Shown piece by piece: positions 18,032 to 24,319 of a stretch of DNA of 33,095 bases. Position 1 is the first letter of the stretch. Every line of letters starts with the position of its first letter. The stretch lies in NCBI GenBank assembly GCA_018666575.1, contig JABIYX010000064.1, positions 1-33,095 of the forward strand, given 5' to 3'. The stretch comes from Methanobacteriota archaeon. GTDB lineage: Archaea > Thermoplasmatota > Poseidoniia > Poseidoniales > Poseidoniaceae. The notes beneath the pieces are model-generated. The model ran no database searches. It was given only the letters and a program-made list of their open reading frames with translations, and had not been told where the DNA came from. Both the position numbers and the translations under genes were made by a program.

Positions 18032-19156
18032 TTACGCTGGATTGATGTTTGCAATGTCGAACAACATATGTTCGATTTGAATGCGCCCTTGAGCCGATCT
18101 ACGAAGTCGCATATCACAACTGGCAATGGCCTGCAGAGCGGCATTGAGAGTTGATTCTTCCAGGTTTAATCGCCCGCTTGTCAAGACTTGGTGGGCTTGC
18201 TCAACAACATCTTCTGGCTCAAGGCTTTGAGAAGAGATGATTTTGTCGTACAGTCCCATCGCCCCTTTGAGTTGGCGAACATTCTTGACACCATCTTTGA
18301 CCCAGCGCCAATCAACAACACGGCCACGAAGAGCTTCTTCGAGCATGATTTGAACGTCGGTTGTTGACGTTGCCTTGAGGAGTTTCTGCAGATTCGTTCG
18401 ATCATCGAGTAGGTTTCTTCGAGAAAGCATTTCAGTTGTGAAAATCGCCTTCCTTAGATTACCATCGCTAACGTGAGCGATGTCTCCTAGGATTCCTCTT
18501 GTAGATTCTACTCCTGCCCGTTTGCATATTTCCTCAAGACATTTTTGTATTATGTTGCGAGGTGTTGCTGAAAGACGTATGTGTTGCGTCCTACTGCGTA
18601 ACGCATCAATCAGCCTCGAAGGTGTTTGAGCAGTGAAAATGAAGCGGGATGTTTGGCTGGTTGATTCCATCATTCGACGAAGAAGAGGTTGCCTTTTGTG
18701 TCCAAGATAATCTGCATCTTCGATGACAATAATTCTTGAGATGTGTGCCTCTTTGCTATTTCCTCGTTCGGATTCATGTCCCGCAGGAGCAGTATCGCCA
18801 GCCTCTATCTTAGAGAAGGTCGAATCAAATGCATCGAGTGAAGTGCGGCTTGCGAGGGTGTCGCTTGAGTTCTTACCCCCAGGGCGGAGAAAGTTTTCGA
18901 ATGTGGCCATAGCCCCTGCGGTTCGAGCAAGATCCTTCGCTTGAAGAACGTGGACAGTCGAACGCCATGAAGGACCTAGGACTTGTCGAACAATGAGTTG
19001 CCAAGTCGCAGTCTTGCCTACGCCTGATGGGCCTGAGATGAGAAGATGCGGGGGGTTGGCTTGCAACGCCACGTGTTGAATGGTGTCAATCTGACTCGCT
19101 TCAAGAGCAAGTTCAGAAAATGTTCGAGGCGAATACGCCTTCAACCAACTCGCCAT
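18032..19156 (-). CDS. Divergent RFC-like clamp-loader AAA+ ATPase
   Basis: AAA+ ATPase related to the small subunit of replication factor C, which loads the PCNA sliding clamp. The 374 residues begin WLKAYSPRTFSELAL, echoing the 'W..KYRP.T' opening of RFC. Walker A is GPSGVGKT (42-49). The Walker B position reads IVIEDAD (143-149) instead of LDEAD. The sensor 1 region is RFIFTAQT, and the SRC arginine-finger motif is SRT (188-190). About 45 extra residues, low in complexity, lie between Walker A and B (about 92-138). The C-terminal helical collar domain is present. ATG 19156 is preferred; the longer ORF start at 19237 would overlap rpo12. The changes suggest a specialised or non-canonical loader rather than the main RFC small subunit. 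Confidence 0.75.
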   Translation of the reverse strand: MASWLKAYSPRTFSELALEASQIDTIQHVALQANPPHLLISGPSGVGKTATWQLIVRQVLGPSWRSTVHVLQAKDLARTAGAMATFENFLRPGGKNSSDTLASRTSLDAFDSTFSKIEAGDTAPAGHESERGNSKEAHISRIIVIEDADYLGHKRQPLLRRMMESTSQTSRFIFTAQTPSRLIDALRSRTQHIRLSATPRNIIQKCLEEICKRAGVESTRGILGDIAHVSDGNLRKAIFTTEMLSRRNLLDDRTNLQKLLKATSTTDVQIMLEEALRGRVVDWRWVKDGVKNVRQLKGAMGLYDKIISSQSLEPEDVVEQAHQVLTSGRLNLEESTLNAALQAIASCDMRLRRSAQGRIQIEHMLFDIANINPA

Positions 19157-19199
19157 GAATATCAAACAACGACAAGGGTCTTTGACCCTTTGCGTGAAC

Positions 19200-19361
19200 T
19201 CATTCTGCCTTGAGTGTCTTCTTCTTTCGGTCGCCACTGCTTCGGCGGAGCTTCATGAAGATCTTTGAACCACAGTGACTGCAATGGATTCCATTGCGTT
19301 CGCGGTCAAAGCTTTCGTGTGTTCCACAGAGGGCGCACTTGTAATCAACAAGTTCTGACAT
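19200..19361 (-). CDS. rpo12: DNA-directed RNA polymerase subunit Rpo12 (RpoP)
   Basis: A 53-residue zinc-ribbon protein matching archaeal Rpo12/eukaryotic Rpb12. It starts MSELVDYKCALCGTHESF, has the second zinc knuckle HCSHCGSKIFMKLR, and ends in a basic tail. The zinc ligands are CxxC at residues 9 and 12, and CxxC with Cys27 and Cys30. Rpo12 stabilises the Rpo3-Rpo10-Rpo11 assembly platform of the polymerase. The length is close to the family norm. The gene lies 43 bases before the clamp-loader-like gene and 54 bases after the triple beta-grasp gene, all on the minus strand, so it may be transcribed with both. Confidence 0.88.
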   Translation of the reverse strand: MSELVDYKCALCGTHESFDRERNGIHCSHCGSKIFMKLRRSSGDRKKKTLKAE

Positions 19362-19415
19362 GAATCATCCGACCTACCCATTGGTTTTGAATCTGTCCGT
19401 TCGAATGAACCTTAG

Positions 19416-20051
19416 TTAAACCAATCCAATTCCACCAACAAGTGGCTTCGTAAGGCGAATTTCAGCTGCTTGGCTCAAATCCATTTCTCGGACTGCTGTC
19501 GCATCGACCATTTGGCCGTCTACGAACAGCCAGTTGCTTCCGCTTTCAGTTTCACAAGCCAATTCGGTTTGAGACATCTGAGCAACAGAGTGACCTGTTG
19601 AATCTGTGATTTGAACGGTGAAGGTTGTTTCGTCGGATCCACCAACAATTGATGGGACCATTCTCAAAACGTTGTCTTGAGTGATGGATGTGTTTTCGAG
19701 TGTGCTCGCATCAACCATCTGGCCGTCTACAAACAACCAGTTTCCTTCGTTTTGTGACAATTCACCAACAATCTCTTGCTTGCTCATCATAACTTGTTGG
19801 TCTCCGGTTTGGTTTGCGATAAAAACCTTGAATGTCTCGCTTCCACCAACCATGCCAGGGTTGATTCTGATTTCGGTTGAATTGTTGAGTTCGATGGTCT
19901 CAAGTTCATCAACACTGACCATTTGAGAGTCAACAAAGACCCATGTGTTATCGTTTGTTGATACCATATCGATGATACCTTGTCGGGTCATGACTTCTTG
20001 TTCATGACCGCCTTCTCTTGCTACGTGTACTGTGTATGTTTTGTCCAACAT
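19416..20051 (-). CDS. Tandem triple ubiquitin/ThiS-like (beta-grasp) protein with three Gly-Gly ends
   Basis: A 211-residue protein composed of three related units, residues 1-70, 71-138 and 139-207, each ending in Gly-Gly (69-70, 137-138, 206-207), followed by a short IGLV tail. Each unit reads as beta hairpin, helix, then the core W-[LV]-F-V-D-[GS]-Q-M-V (37-45, 105-113, 174-182), a turn, and a last strand such as LRMVPSIVGG or EIRLTKPLVGG. The order and spacing match ubiquitin (LIFAGKQLEDGRTL...LRLRGG) and sulfur carriers of the ThiS/MoaD/SAMP type. No signal peptide or membrane segment is present. GAGGA precedes ATG 20051 by about seven bases. If the units are cut after GG, this is a poly-modifier precursor. 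Alternatively it is a stable multi-domain adaptor. The fold call is from pattern only. Confidence 0.65.
   Translation of the reverse strand: MLDKTYTVHVAREGGHEQEVMTRQGIIDMVSTNDNTWVFVDSQMVSVDELETIELNNSTEIRINPGMVGGSETFKVFIANQTGDQQVMMSKQEIVGELSQNEGNWLFVDGQMVDASTLENTSITQDNVLRMVPSIVGGSDETTFTVQITDSTGHSVAQMSQTELACETESGSNWLFVDGQMVDATAVREMDLSQAAEIRLTKPLVGGIGLV
19431..20051 (-). repeat. Three head-to-tail coding repeats of the beta-grasp unit
   Basis: Unit 1 is 20051-19842 (70 codons), unit 2 is 19841-19638 (68 codons) and unit 3 is 19637-19431 (69 codons). Units 2 and 3 share an identical NWLFVDGQMVDA segment; unit 1 differs there at several positions. Codon use differs between copies, so the duplications are not recent. 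The near-constant length and the GG at every boundary indicate selection on the unit as a whole. Confidence 0.8.
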
Positions 20052-20082
20052 TGTAGTTCCTCGCTATTCCCCAACTTCAACA

Positions 20083-20090
20083 GTATATGA
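20083..20090. promoter_or_regulatory. Shared TATA-like element between divergent genes
   Basis: GTATATGA (plus) or TCATATAC (minus) is the only TATA-like sequence in the 62-base gap. It lies about 27 bases before ATG 20114 on the plus strand, fitting a leaderless amidotransferase mRNA. It lies about 35 bases before ATG 20051 on the minus strand, leaving a short leader for the beta-grasp gene. Whether one box serves both directions cannot be told from sequence. Confidence 0.4.
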
Positions 20091-20113
20091 AGTCGCGATG
20101 ACTCGGCAAGTTC

Positions 20114-20731
20114 ATGGATGTTCTCGGCACGAATCGGAACATGAGCAAAGCGGATGCACTTGTCATTGATGTTGTTGATAACGGCGGCCAATGGACACAT
20201 CGTGAATGGCGGATGTTGCGTTATCTCAAAGTCGATACGAAAATTATCCCCAATGACACTCCTGTTGAGGACATGAGAGAGCTTGACGGTTTGATCCTAT
20301 CAGGCGGTGCTGCACGCGTTGGACTGACTGGAGAATTGGGAAATTGTGCCGAGTATCTAAAATTGGATATTCCTATTCTTGGAATATGTGCCGGACATCA
20401 GTTCATGGCCCGTTTCTATGGAGGAGATGCGAGAGAATCTCCAGAGCCTGAATTTGGAGCAATGGAAATCGAACTTCACGATGGTGGGGGGAAAATCTTT
20501 GCTGGAACGAACGCAGAGCAAACGGTGTGGGAATCACATAATGATGAAGTCCATGAAGTGCCAGATAATTTCTTCATTACTGCAAGCAGCCCTTCCTGCA
20601 AAGTACAAGGTATGGAAAACAAAGAAGGGGACCGTTTTGGTTTACAATTCCACCCAGAAGTCAACGACTCTGAATTTGGCAAGGAAATGTTCGAGAATTT
20701 TGTTCAGGTTTGCAGAGATCGGAAGCAATAA
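20114..20731 (+). CDS. guaAA: GMP synthetase, glutamine amidotransferase subunit A
   Basis: Class I glutamine amidotransferase that releases ammonia from glutamine for the conversion of XMP to GMP by the separate ATP-pyrophosphatase subunit, as in most archaea. Seen: the family opening VVDNGGQWTHREWR; an LSGG oxyanion-strand region (62-65); GICAGHQ with nucleophile Cys92; and LQFHPEV with His180 and Glu182 completing the triad. The length of 205 residues is slightly longer than usual (about 190). Met10 at 20141 would give the more typical start, while the TATA box at 20083-20090 favours ATG 20114; both remain possible. The partner subunit (GuaAB) is not in this window. The stop codon abuts the stop codon of the convergent aldolase-like gene with no gap. 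Confidence 0.9.
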   Translation: MDVLGTNRNMSKADALVIDVVDNGGQWTHREWRMLRYLKVDTKIIPNDTPVEDMRELDGLILSGGAARVGLTGELGNCAEYLKLDIPILGICAGHQFMARFYGGDARESPEPEFGAMEIELHDGGGKIFAGTNAEQTVWESHNDEVHEVPDNFFITASSPSCKVQGMENKEGDRFGLQFHPEVNDSEFGKEMFENFVQVCRDRKQ

Positions 20732-22066
20732 TCAGAATTTCAGATTTGCTTGTCTTGCAAGAAGAAGAATTTGCATAGAATGTTCCAGCATTGCTGCATT
20801 TGCCATTGCTTGGTCTAAATTAGCACCGACTGCATAGGCGCCATGTCCTCGAACGACGACACATCGCAAGCCGCCTTGATTCAAGGCTTCAGCAACCTGA
20901 CGAAGGAATTCTGTATCCATTCCGTCCGGATCAACAATGACTACCTTTCCAATGTGTTCTTTCCCGATGACATCGATTGGTTGAACGATGATGAGGTCTT
21001 TCTCACAACTTGCAGCCGTTGTGTAAGGTCCATGCATGTGAATAGCAGCTGCAGGGCCGCCAGTGACGACTGACACTGATGCGAGCAATACTTCGTGGAC
21101 TTTCCAATCTGCAATTGCGCCTCTGGGAGGTGCGCCACCAAGTTGGCCTCCTACTATTCCTCTCTCATCAAGGCGTGCAAGCGAAGTTGAATGCCTGGTG
21201 CTGATCATGAGCCCTGGTTCATCAGGATGGAGCATGGACATTGAGCCCATAGATCCCTTCACAAGATTTGCTTGATTCAATTGTCTGCCCATGCGAGCGA
21301 AATCTGCAACGAGATGTGGCGCGACAACAATGTTCTCGAAAACGATTGGAGGCATTGGGGTTTCTTCTAACTCTTCGATGACTTCAACTGCCCCAACTAA
21401 ACTTCCTCGTAGACGTTCAATTTCTGCTGTTAACCGAGCAATTTCATCTTGGCTTCCTGGTTCGGAGACAGATTCAGAGATTGGTTCTCCTTCATCTTCT
21501 GGCTGTTCCATTACCTCTGGTTCATCAGGTTGAACAGCGATAGGTTCAGCCTCTTGCACTGGAACCGATATCGGTTCTGGTTCTTCGATTAGAGGAGCTT
21601 CTTCTTGTTCAACTTCGGGAGCTGTTTTTGGATCTTCGGTTGCTTGTTCTTCAAGAATCTCAGGAGTTGGCTCTTCCTCAGTAACCTCCTCGATGATTTC
21701 CTCAGCAATTTCTTCGGACGGTTCTGGAGATTCAATTTCATCAGAAGGGGGACCGCTTGGGGGGCCGCTTGGAGGACCTCTTGGAGGATTTGAAGGTGGA
21801 CCTGAGGGCCCAGGTGCTGCTGAAGGCGGGCCACTTGGAGGACCGCTTGGAGGATTGGAAGGTGGACCTGAAGGCCCAGGTGCTGCTGAAGGCGGGCCAT
21901 TGGGACCTGAAGATGCTGGTGTTGCTGGTTCTGGAATTTGAGTTTCAGGCTCTTGTGGACCCTCTATTCCATCCATTGCTCCGAATGCTCCATCGAGCAT
22001 CGAACCGAGTGTGGCCTCTTCGGCTTGTTCTCTTGCTTGTTCTGCAGATGTTTTCTTGTCGGCCAT
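20732..22066 (-). CDS. Class II aldolase/adducin-like protein with long disordered N-terminal region
   Basis: Modular protein of 444 residues. Residues 1-205 are low in complexity: a Gly-Pro-Ser region with two copies of an SAAPGPSGPPSNPP-type block (59-108), then a Glu/Pro-rich acidic stretch. A short coiled coil (about 206-236) leads to a class II aldolase domain (about 240-440). The zinc-type ligands of that fold are visible as HMHGPY (His343, His345) and RGHGAY (His408). The position of the catalytic glutamate in fuculose-phosphate aldolase (SSEW) reads IADW here, with Asp320. Enzymes of this fold are aldolases, epimerases or dehydratases; adducin members are non-catalytic. The reaction is therefore open. 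ATG 22066 follows a TATA-like TATTTAAG about 35 bases upstream. Confidence 0.75.
   Translation of the reverse strand: MADKKTSAEQAREQAEEATLGSMLDGAFGAMDGIEGPQEPETQIPEPATPASSGPNGPPSAAPGPSGPPSNPPSGPPSGPPSAAPGPSGPPSNPPRGPPSGPPSGPPSDEIESPEPSEEIAEEIIEEVTEEEPTPEILEEQATEDPKTAPEVEQEEAPLIEEPEPISVPVQEAEPIAVQPDEPEVMEQPEDEGEPISESVSEPGSQDEIARLTAEIERLRGSLVGAVEVIEELEETPMPPIVFENIVVAPHLVADFARMGRQLNQANLVKGSMGSMSMLHPDEPGLMISTRHSTSLARLDERGIVGGQLGGAPPRGAIADWKVHEVLLASVSVVTGGPAAAIHMHGPYTTAASCEKDLIIVQPIDVIGKEHIGKVVIVDPDGMDTEFLRQVAEALNQGGLRCVVVRGHGAYAVGANLDQAMANAAMLEHSMQILLLARQANLKF
21762..21899. repeat. Tandem 66-base repeat, two copies, in the disordered region of the aldolase-like gene
   Basis: GGAGGATT starts at 21783 and again at 21849, and the sequence matches with only a few changes at a spacing of 66 bases (22 codons). 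The period is in frame, so copy number can change without breaking the protein. Shorter GGPPS-type sub-repeats lie within each copy. Confidence 0.8.
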
Positions 22067-22095
22067 GGTCGTCCCTGACTAAGCCATACCTCGCG

Positions 22096-22104
22096 GCTTA
22101 AATA
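22096..22104. promoter_or_regulatory. TATA box between tRNA-Asp and the aldolase-like gene
   Basis: GCTTAAATA sits about 28 bases before the tRNA-Asp 5' end at 22129. On the opposite strand it reads TATTTAAGC, 30-38 bases before ATG 22066. It is the only A/T-rich element in this G/C-rich gap and matches the archaeal TATA consensus well, so it may serve both directions. Confidence 0.55.
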
Positions 22105-22128
22105 GCGGTTCCGTTACGGCAGACTACC

Positions 22129-22200
22129 GCCCGCTTGGTGTAGAGGTTATCATGCAGGATTGTCATTCCTGCGACCCGGGTTCAATTCCCGGAGTGGGCG
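22129..22200 (+). tRNA. tRNA-Asp (anticodon GUC)
   Basis: Complete cloverleaf. The acceptor stem is GCCCGCT with AGTGGGC and one G-T pair. The D arm contains TGGTGTAGAGGTTATCA. The anticodon arm is CAGGA-TTGTCAT-TCCTG with anticodon GTC. The T arm is CCGGG-TTCAATT-CCCGG. The discriminator base is G at 22200. The following bases are CCT, so the CCA tail must be added after transcription. No intron is seen. A TATA box lies 28 bases upstream. Confidence 0.95.
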
Positions 22201-22201
22201 C

Positions 22202-22345
22202 CTACTCCTCACGACGATGAGTTGTTACTGTGCCACAAACACGGCACCAGACTTTGATTCCATCTTTACGAGGAGTGATTCCTGCGATGTCAATACTTGC
22301 ACCACATTGGCATTGGACGACGTTGCGCATGACCCGTCCAATCAT
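22202..22345 (-). CDS. Small zinc-ribbon protein, unknown function
   Basis: A 47-residue open frame with two cysteine pairs in a zinc-ribbon arrangement: CQCG (Cys12, Cys14) and CRVCG (Cys34, Cys37), with a basic linker between and a THRREE end. ATG 22345 is the first start after an in-frame stop; an internal ATG at 22330 would give 42 residues. It lies 15 bases downstream of the Trm5-like gene on the same strand and its stop is one base from the end of the convergent tRNA-Asp. The paired cysteines and tight fit between neighbours support a real gene, perhaps a translation or transcription accessory protein (inference). No family is recognised. Confidence 0.5.
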   Translation of the reverse strand: MIGRVMRNVVQCQCGASIDIAGITPRKDGIKVWCRVCGTVTTHRREE

Positions 22346-22360
22346 TGCCTGTTCATCAAC

Positions 22361-23458
22361 TCAGCGATTGGTTTTACTGGATAATACACATTCATACCGT
22401 ACCATTGCTTTGGTCGCTGAGAATCCTTTCACAAACTCTAACTCATTTGATTCAATGTCACGCTGACCTTCATGAAGAATCGATGTGAGTGAGTTCATGA
22501 ACGTCTCACTTTGTGTTTTTTCAATGATTGACCATCCGCACAACATTGCTCGTTTGTTGGAGAGGAGTGGAAGAAGTTCTGGCAAGTGATCGATTCCATC
22601 ATGAGGTAAATTTACCAAAAGCACATCTGCTATGTGTCTTGTTTCTGGCCTATGTGAAACCAGTTGTCTTGCATCGATTGTTTCAATGACAAAGTTTCCC
22701 TTCTTGGTTCGCTTATTGTCAAAGACTCTCATATTCGCCTCCAATAATTCCCGCGTTTCTGGATTCATGTCATTGACATATACCCGTTCTGTTAAGTCTG
22801 AATCCGTGTACAGATATGCCATTGAGGGCCCAACTCCAGCGTATGGGTCAAACACAATCAACGGTCTGTCAAACCCATCCCTGAACTCTAAGATTGACTT
22901 GTGGGTTTTCATTCGCTGTTCACTTAAACGGCCTGAGAAATATGCCTTGGCAGGATCTACGTGGATAAAATGTCCATGTTCTTTGATGCGCGTTTGTGTT
23001 GTAGTAGAGTCATCTCTTGAACCAAGAATTCGTAAATTTCGGATTCTGAATTCACCATCAACTCCTTCGTCATGACAGATAATTCGTACATTCGGATATT
23101 GCTTGAGCATTGCTAGGGCGAGTTCATGTTCGATGTTTTCAAGCTCTTCTGGAATTTTAATTAACAATACATCGCCTTGTATTTCATAGGCTTGTGGAAA
23201 CTGAATGGTTTTGTTTTCGAGAAGACTAATTGGAAGGTGCTCTGTCCAGTGTTGGGTTTTCTTCTGTGTTCCAACCTCATCGGTAATTGCAAGGCCTTCC
23301 CATACAATGTCTTCTCCATGTGGAGCCGATTCATTGAGGGGAATTCCGCGTTCTTCACCAAGTGGGAGGACTCCAGAACCAATTTCATACCATCTGTTTT
23401 CCTTGCACCGTTCGACCCAAAATGCCGTTTTGGCACTCGGCACCCTCAAATGACGCAT
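22361..23458 (-). CDS. trm5: Trm5-like tRNA (guanine37-N1)-methyltransferase
   Basis: SAM-dependent class I methyltransferase of the Trm5/Taw2 family, 365 residues. Trm5 methylates N1 of G37 beside the anticodon and so prevents frameshifting. Seen: the D2-domain start VLLIKIPEELE; GEFRIRNLRILG; HVDPAKAYFSGRLSEQR; the SAM-binding loop DPYAGVGPS (204-212); NDMNPETRELLEANM; and the catalytic NLPHDG (283-288), matching the NLP motif that separates Trm5 from Taw2. ATG 23458 is chosen because the longer frame to 23548 would run into the divergent dph5 gene. Two departures are an expanded N-terminal region and FDPYAGVG in place of the more usual D-x-FAGVGP. It pairs head to head with dph5, 37 bases apart. 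Confidence 0.72.
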   Translation of the reverse strand: MRHLRVPSAKTAFWVERCKENRWYEIGSGVLPLGEERGIPLNESAPHGEDIVWEGLAITDEVGTQKKTQHWTEHLPISLLENKTIQFPQAYEIQGDVLLIKIPEELENIEHELALAMLKQYPNVRIICHDEGVDGEFRIRNLRILGSRDDSTTTQTRIKEHGHFIHVDPAKAYFSGRLSEQRMKTHKSILEFRDGFDRPLIVFDPYAGVGPSMAYLYTDSDLTERVYVNDMNPETRELLEANMRVFDNKRTKKGNFVIETIDARQLVSHRPETRHIADVLLVNLPHDGIDHLPELLPLLSNKRAMLCGWSIIEKTQSETFMNSLTSILHEGQRDIESNELEFVKGFSATKAMVRYECVLSSKTNR

Positions 23459-23495
23459 GTTCTTCGCTAACCTGTCGCAAGTATGAGGTTTGAGG

Positions 23496-24314
23496 ATGGC
23501 AGATGACAAAAAAACCGGTTTGGCGCTGATTGGAATTGGCCCCGGCAAGGTATCTTCAATGACTCTTGAAGCGGTTGAGTTGGCTCAACGTGCAGATGTG
23601 AGGCTCTATGAAGCATACACTGCATTGTGGTCCGAGGAATCATTGGCCGCATTGGAAGATGAAATTGGTTCAATCCAACGTATTATGCGTCCCACCATCG
23701 AACAACCTGAAGATTTGCTTGAAATGGCTAAACAACAACTCGTGGCGATTCTTGTTGTTGGCGACCCTATGCAAGCAACCACGCACATCGATCTACAACT
23801 TCGAGCCGAGAACGCTGGCATCTCTGTCCATGTGGTTCACGGAATTTCGATCACCACTCTTGTTCCTGGAGCGACTGGTGTTTCGAATTACAAGTTCGGT
23901 CGTTCAACCACGTTAACCTATCCGTATGGAGACTGGATTGCGACATCTCCGCTGGAAGTCATGTTGCAGAATTATTCACAGAAATTACATACCCTCGTCC
24001 TTTTCGATCTTGACCCTAGTGGAGCAGGTACTGGGGATCAACAACCGATGCAAGCCTCAGATGCTTCAGAGAGTATCACAAAGATGGTAAAGAAATTCGA
24101 AGAAATGGAATCCACTCAAGAACAATCAGAAATAGTCGCTGAAATCGATTCACTTGAAATCGTACTTTGCAGTGACTTGGGAACGGATGACCAGCGCCTC
24201 CAAACCACAACAATTGGCCTCCTCGGTAACAAAAGCAGCGGGAGATTGAATTGTATGGTCTTGTTAGCCAATTTGTCCGAGATTGAGCGTGAAGCAGTAA
24301 ATCGGTGGAAGTGA
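23496..24314 (+). CDS. dph5: Diphthine synthase
   Basis: SAM-dependent methyltransferase that methylates the amino-carboxypropyl-histidine of elongation factor 2, a step toward diphthamide; restricted to archaea and eukaryotes. The family features are clear: LIGIGPGKVSSMTLEAVE; LYEAYTALW; the glycine-rich VVGDPMQATTH loop; HGISITTLVPGATGVSNYKFGRSTTL; and FDLDP. The 272-residue product is of usual length, with a Gln/Glu-rich insertion near 195-225. A TTG two codons upstream is an alternative start. No spacer is left for the TTGAGG next to ATG, so this mRNA may be leaderless. The stop overlaps the likely ribosome-binding site of the symporter gene that follows five bases later. Confidence 0.92.
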   Translation: MADDKKTGLALIGIGPGKVSSMTLEAVELAQRADVRLYEAYTALWSEESLAALEDEIGSIQRIMRPTIEQPEDLLEMAKQQLVAILVVGDPMQATTHIDLQLRAENAGISVHVVHGISITTLVPGATGVSNYKFGRSTTLTYPYGDWIATSPLEVMLQNYSQKLHTLVLFDLDPSGAGTGDQQPMQASDASESITKMVKKFEEMESTQEQSEIVAEIDSLEIVLCSDLGTDDQRLQTTTIGLLGNKSSGRLNCMVLLANLSEIEREAVNRWK

Positions 24315-24319
24315 TTCGT

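Noticed and set aside
19157-19237. N-terminal extension of the clamp-loader-like protein to 19237
   Set aside because: This stretch overlaps the coding end of rpo12 and precedes the RFC-like opening at 19156.
21693-21941. Glycine-rich frame on the plus strand opposite the aldolase-like gene
   Set aside because: It is the antisense reading of the Gly/Pro repeats and has no start context.
23459-23548. N-terminal extension of the Trm5-like protein to 23548
   Set aside because: It would overlap the first codons of dph5 on the other strand and has no family counterpart.
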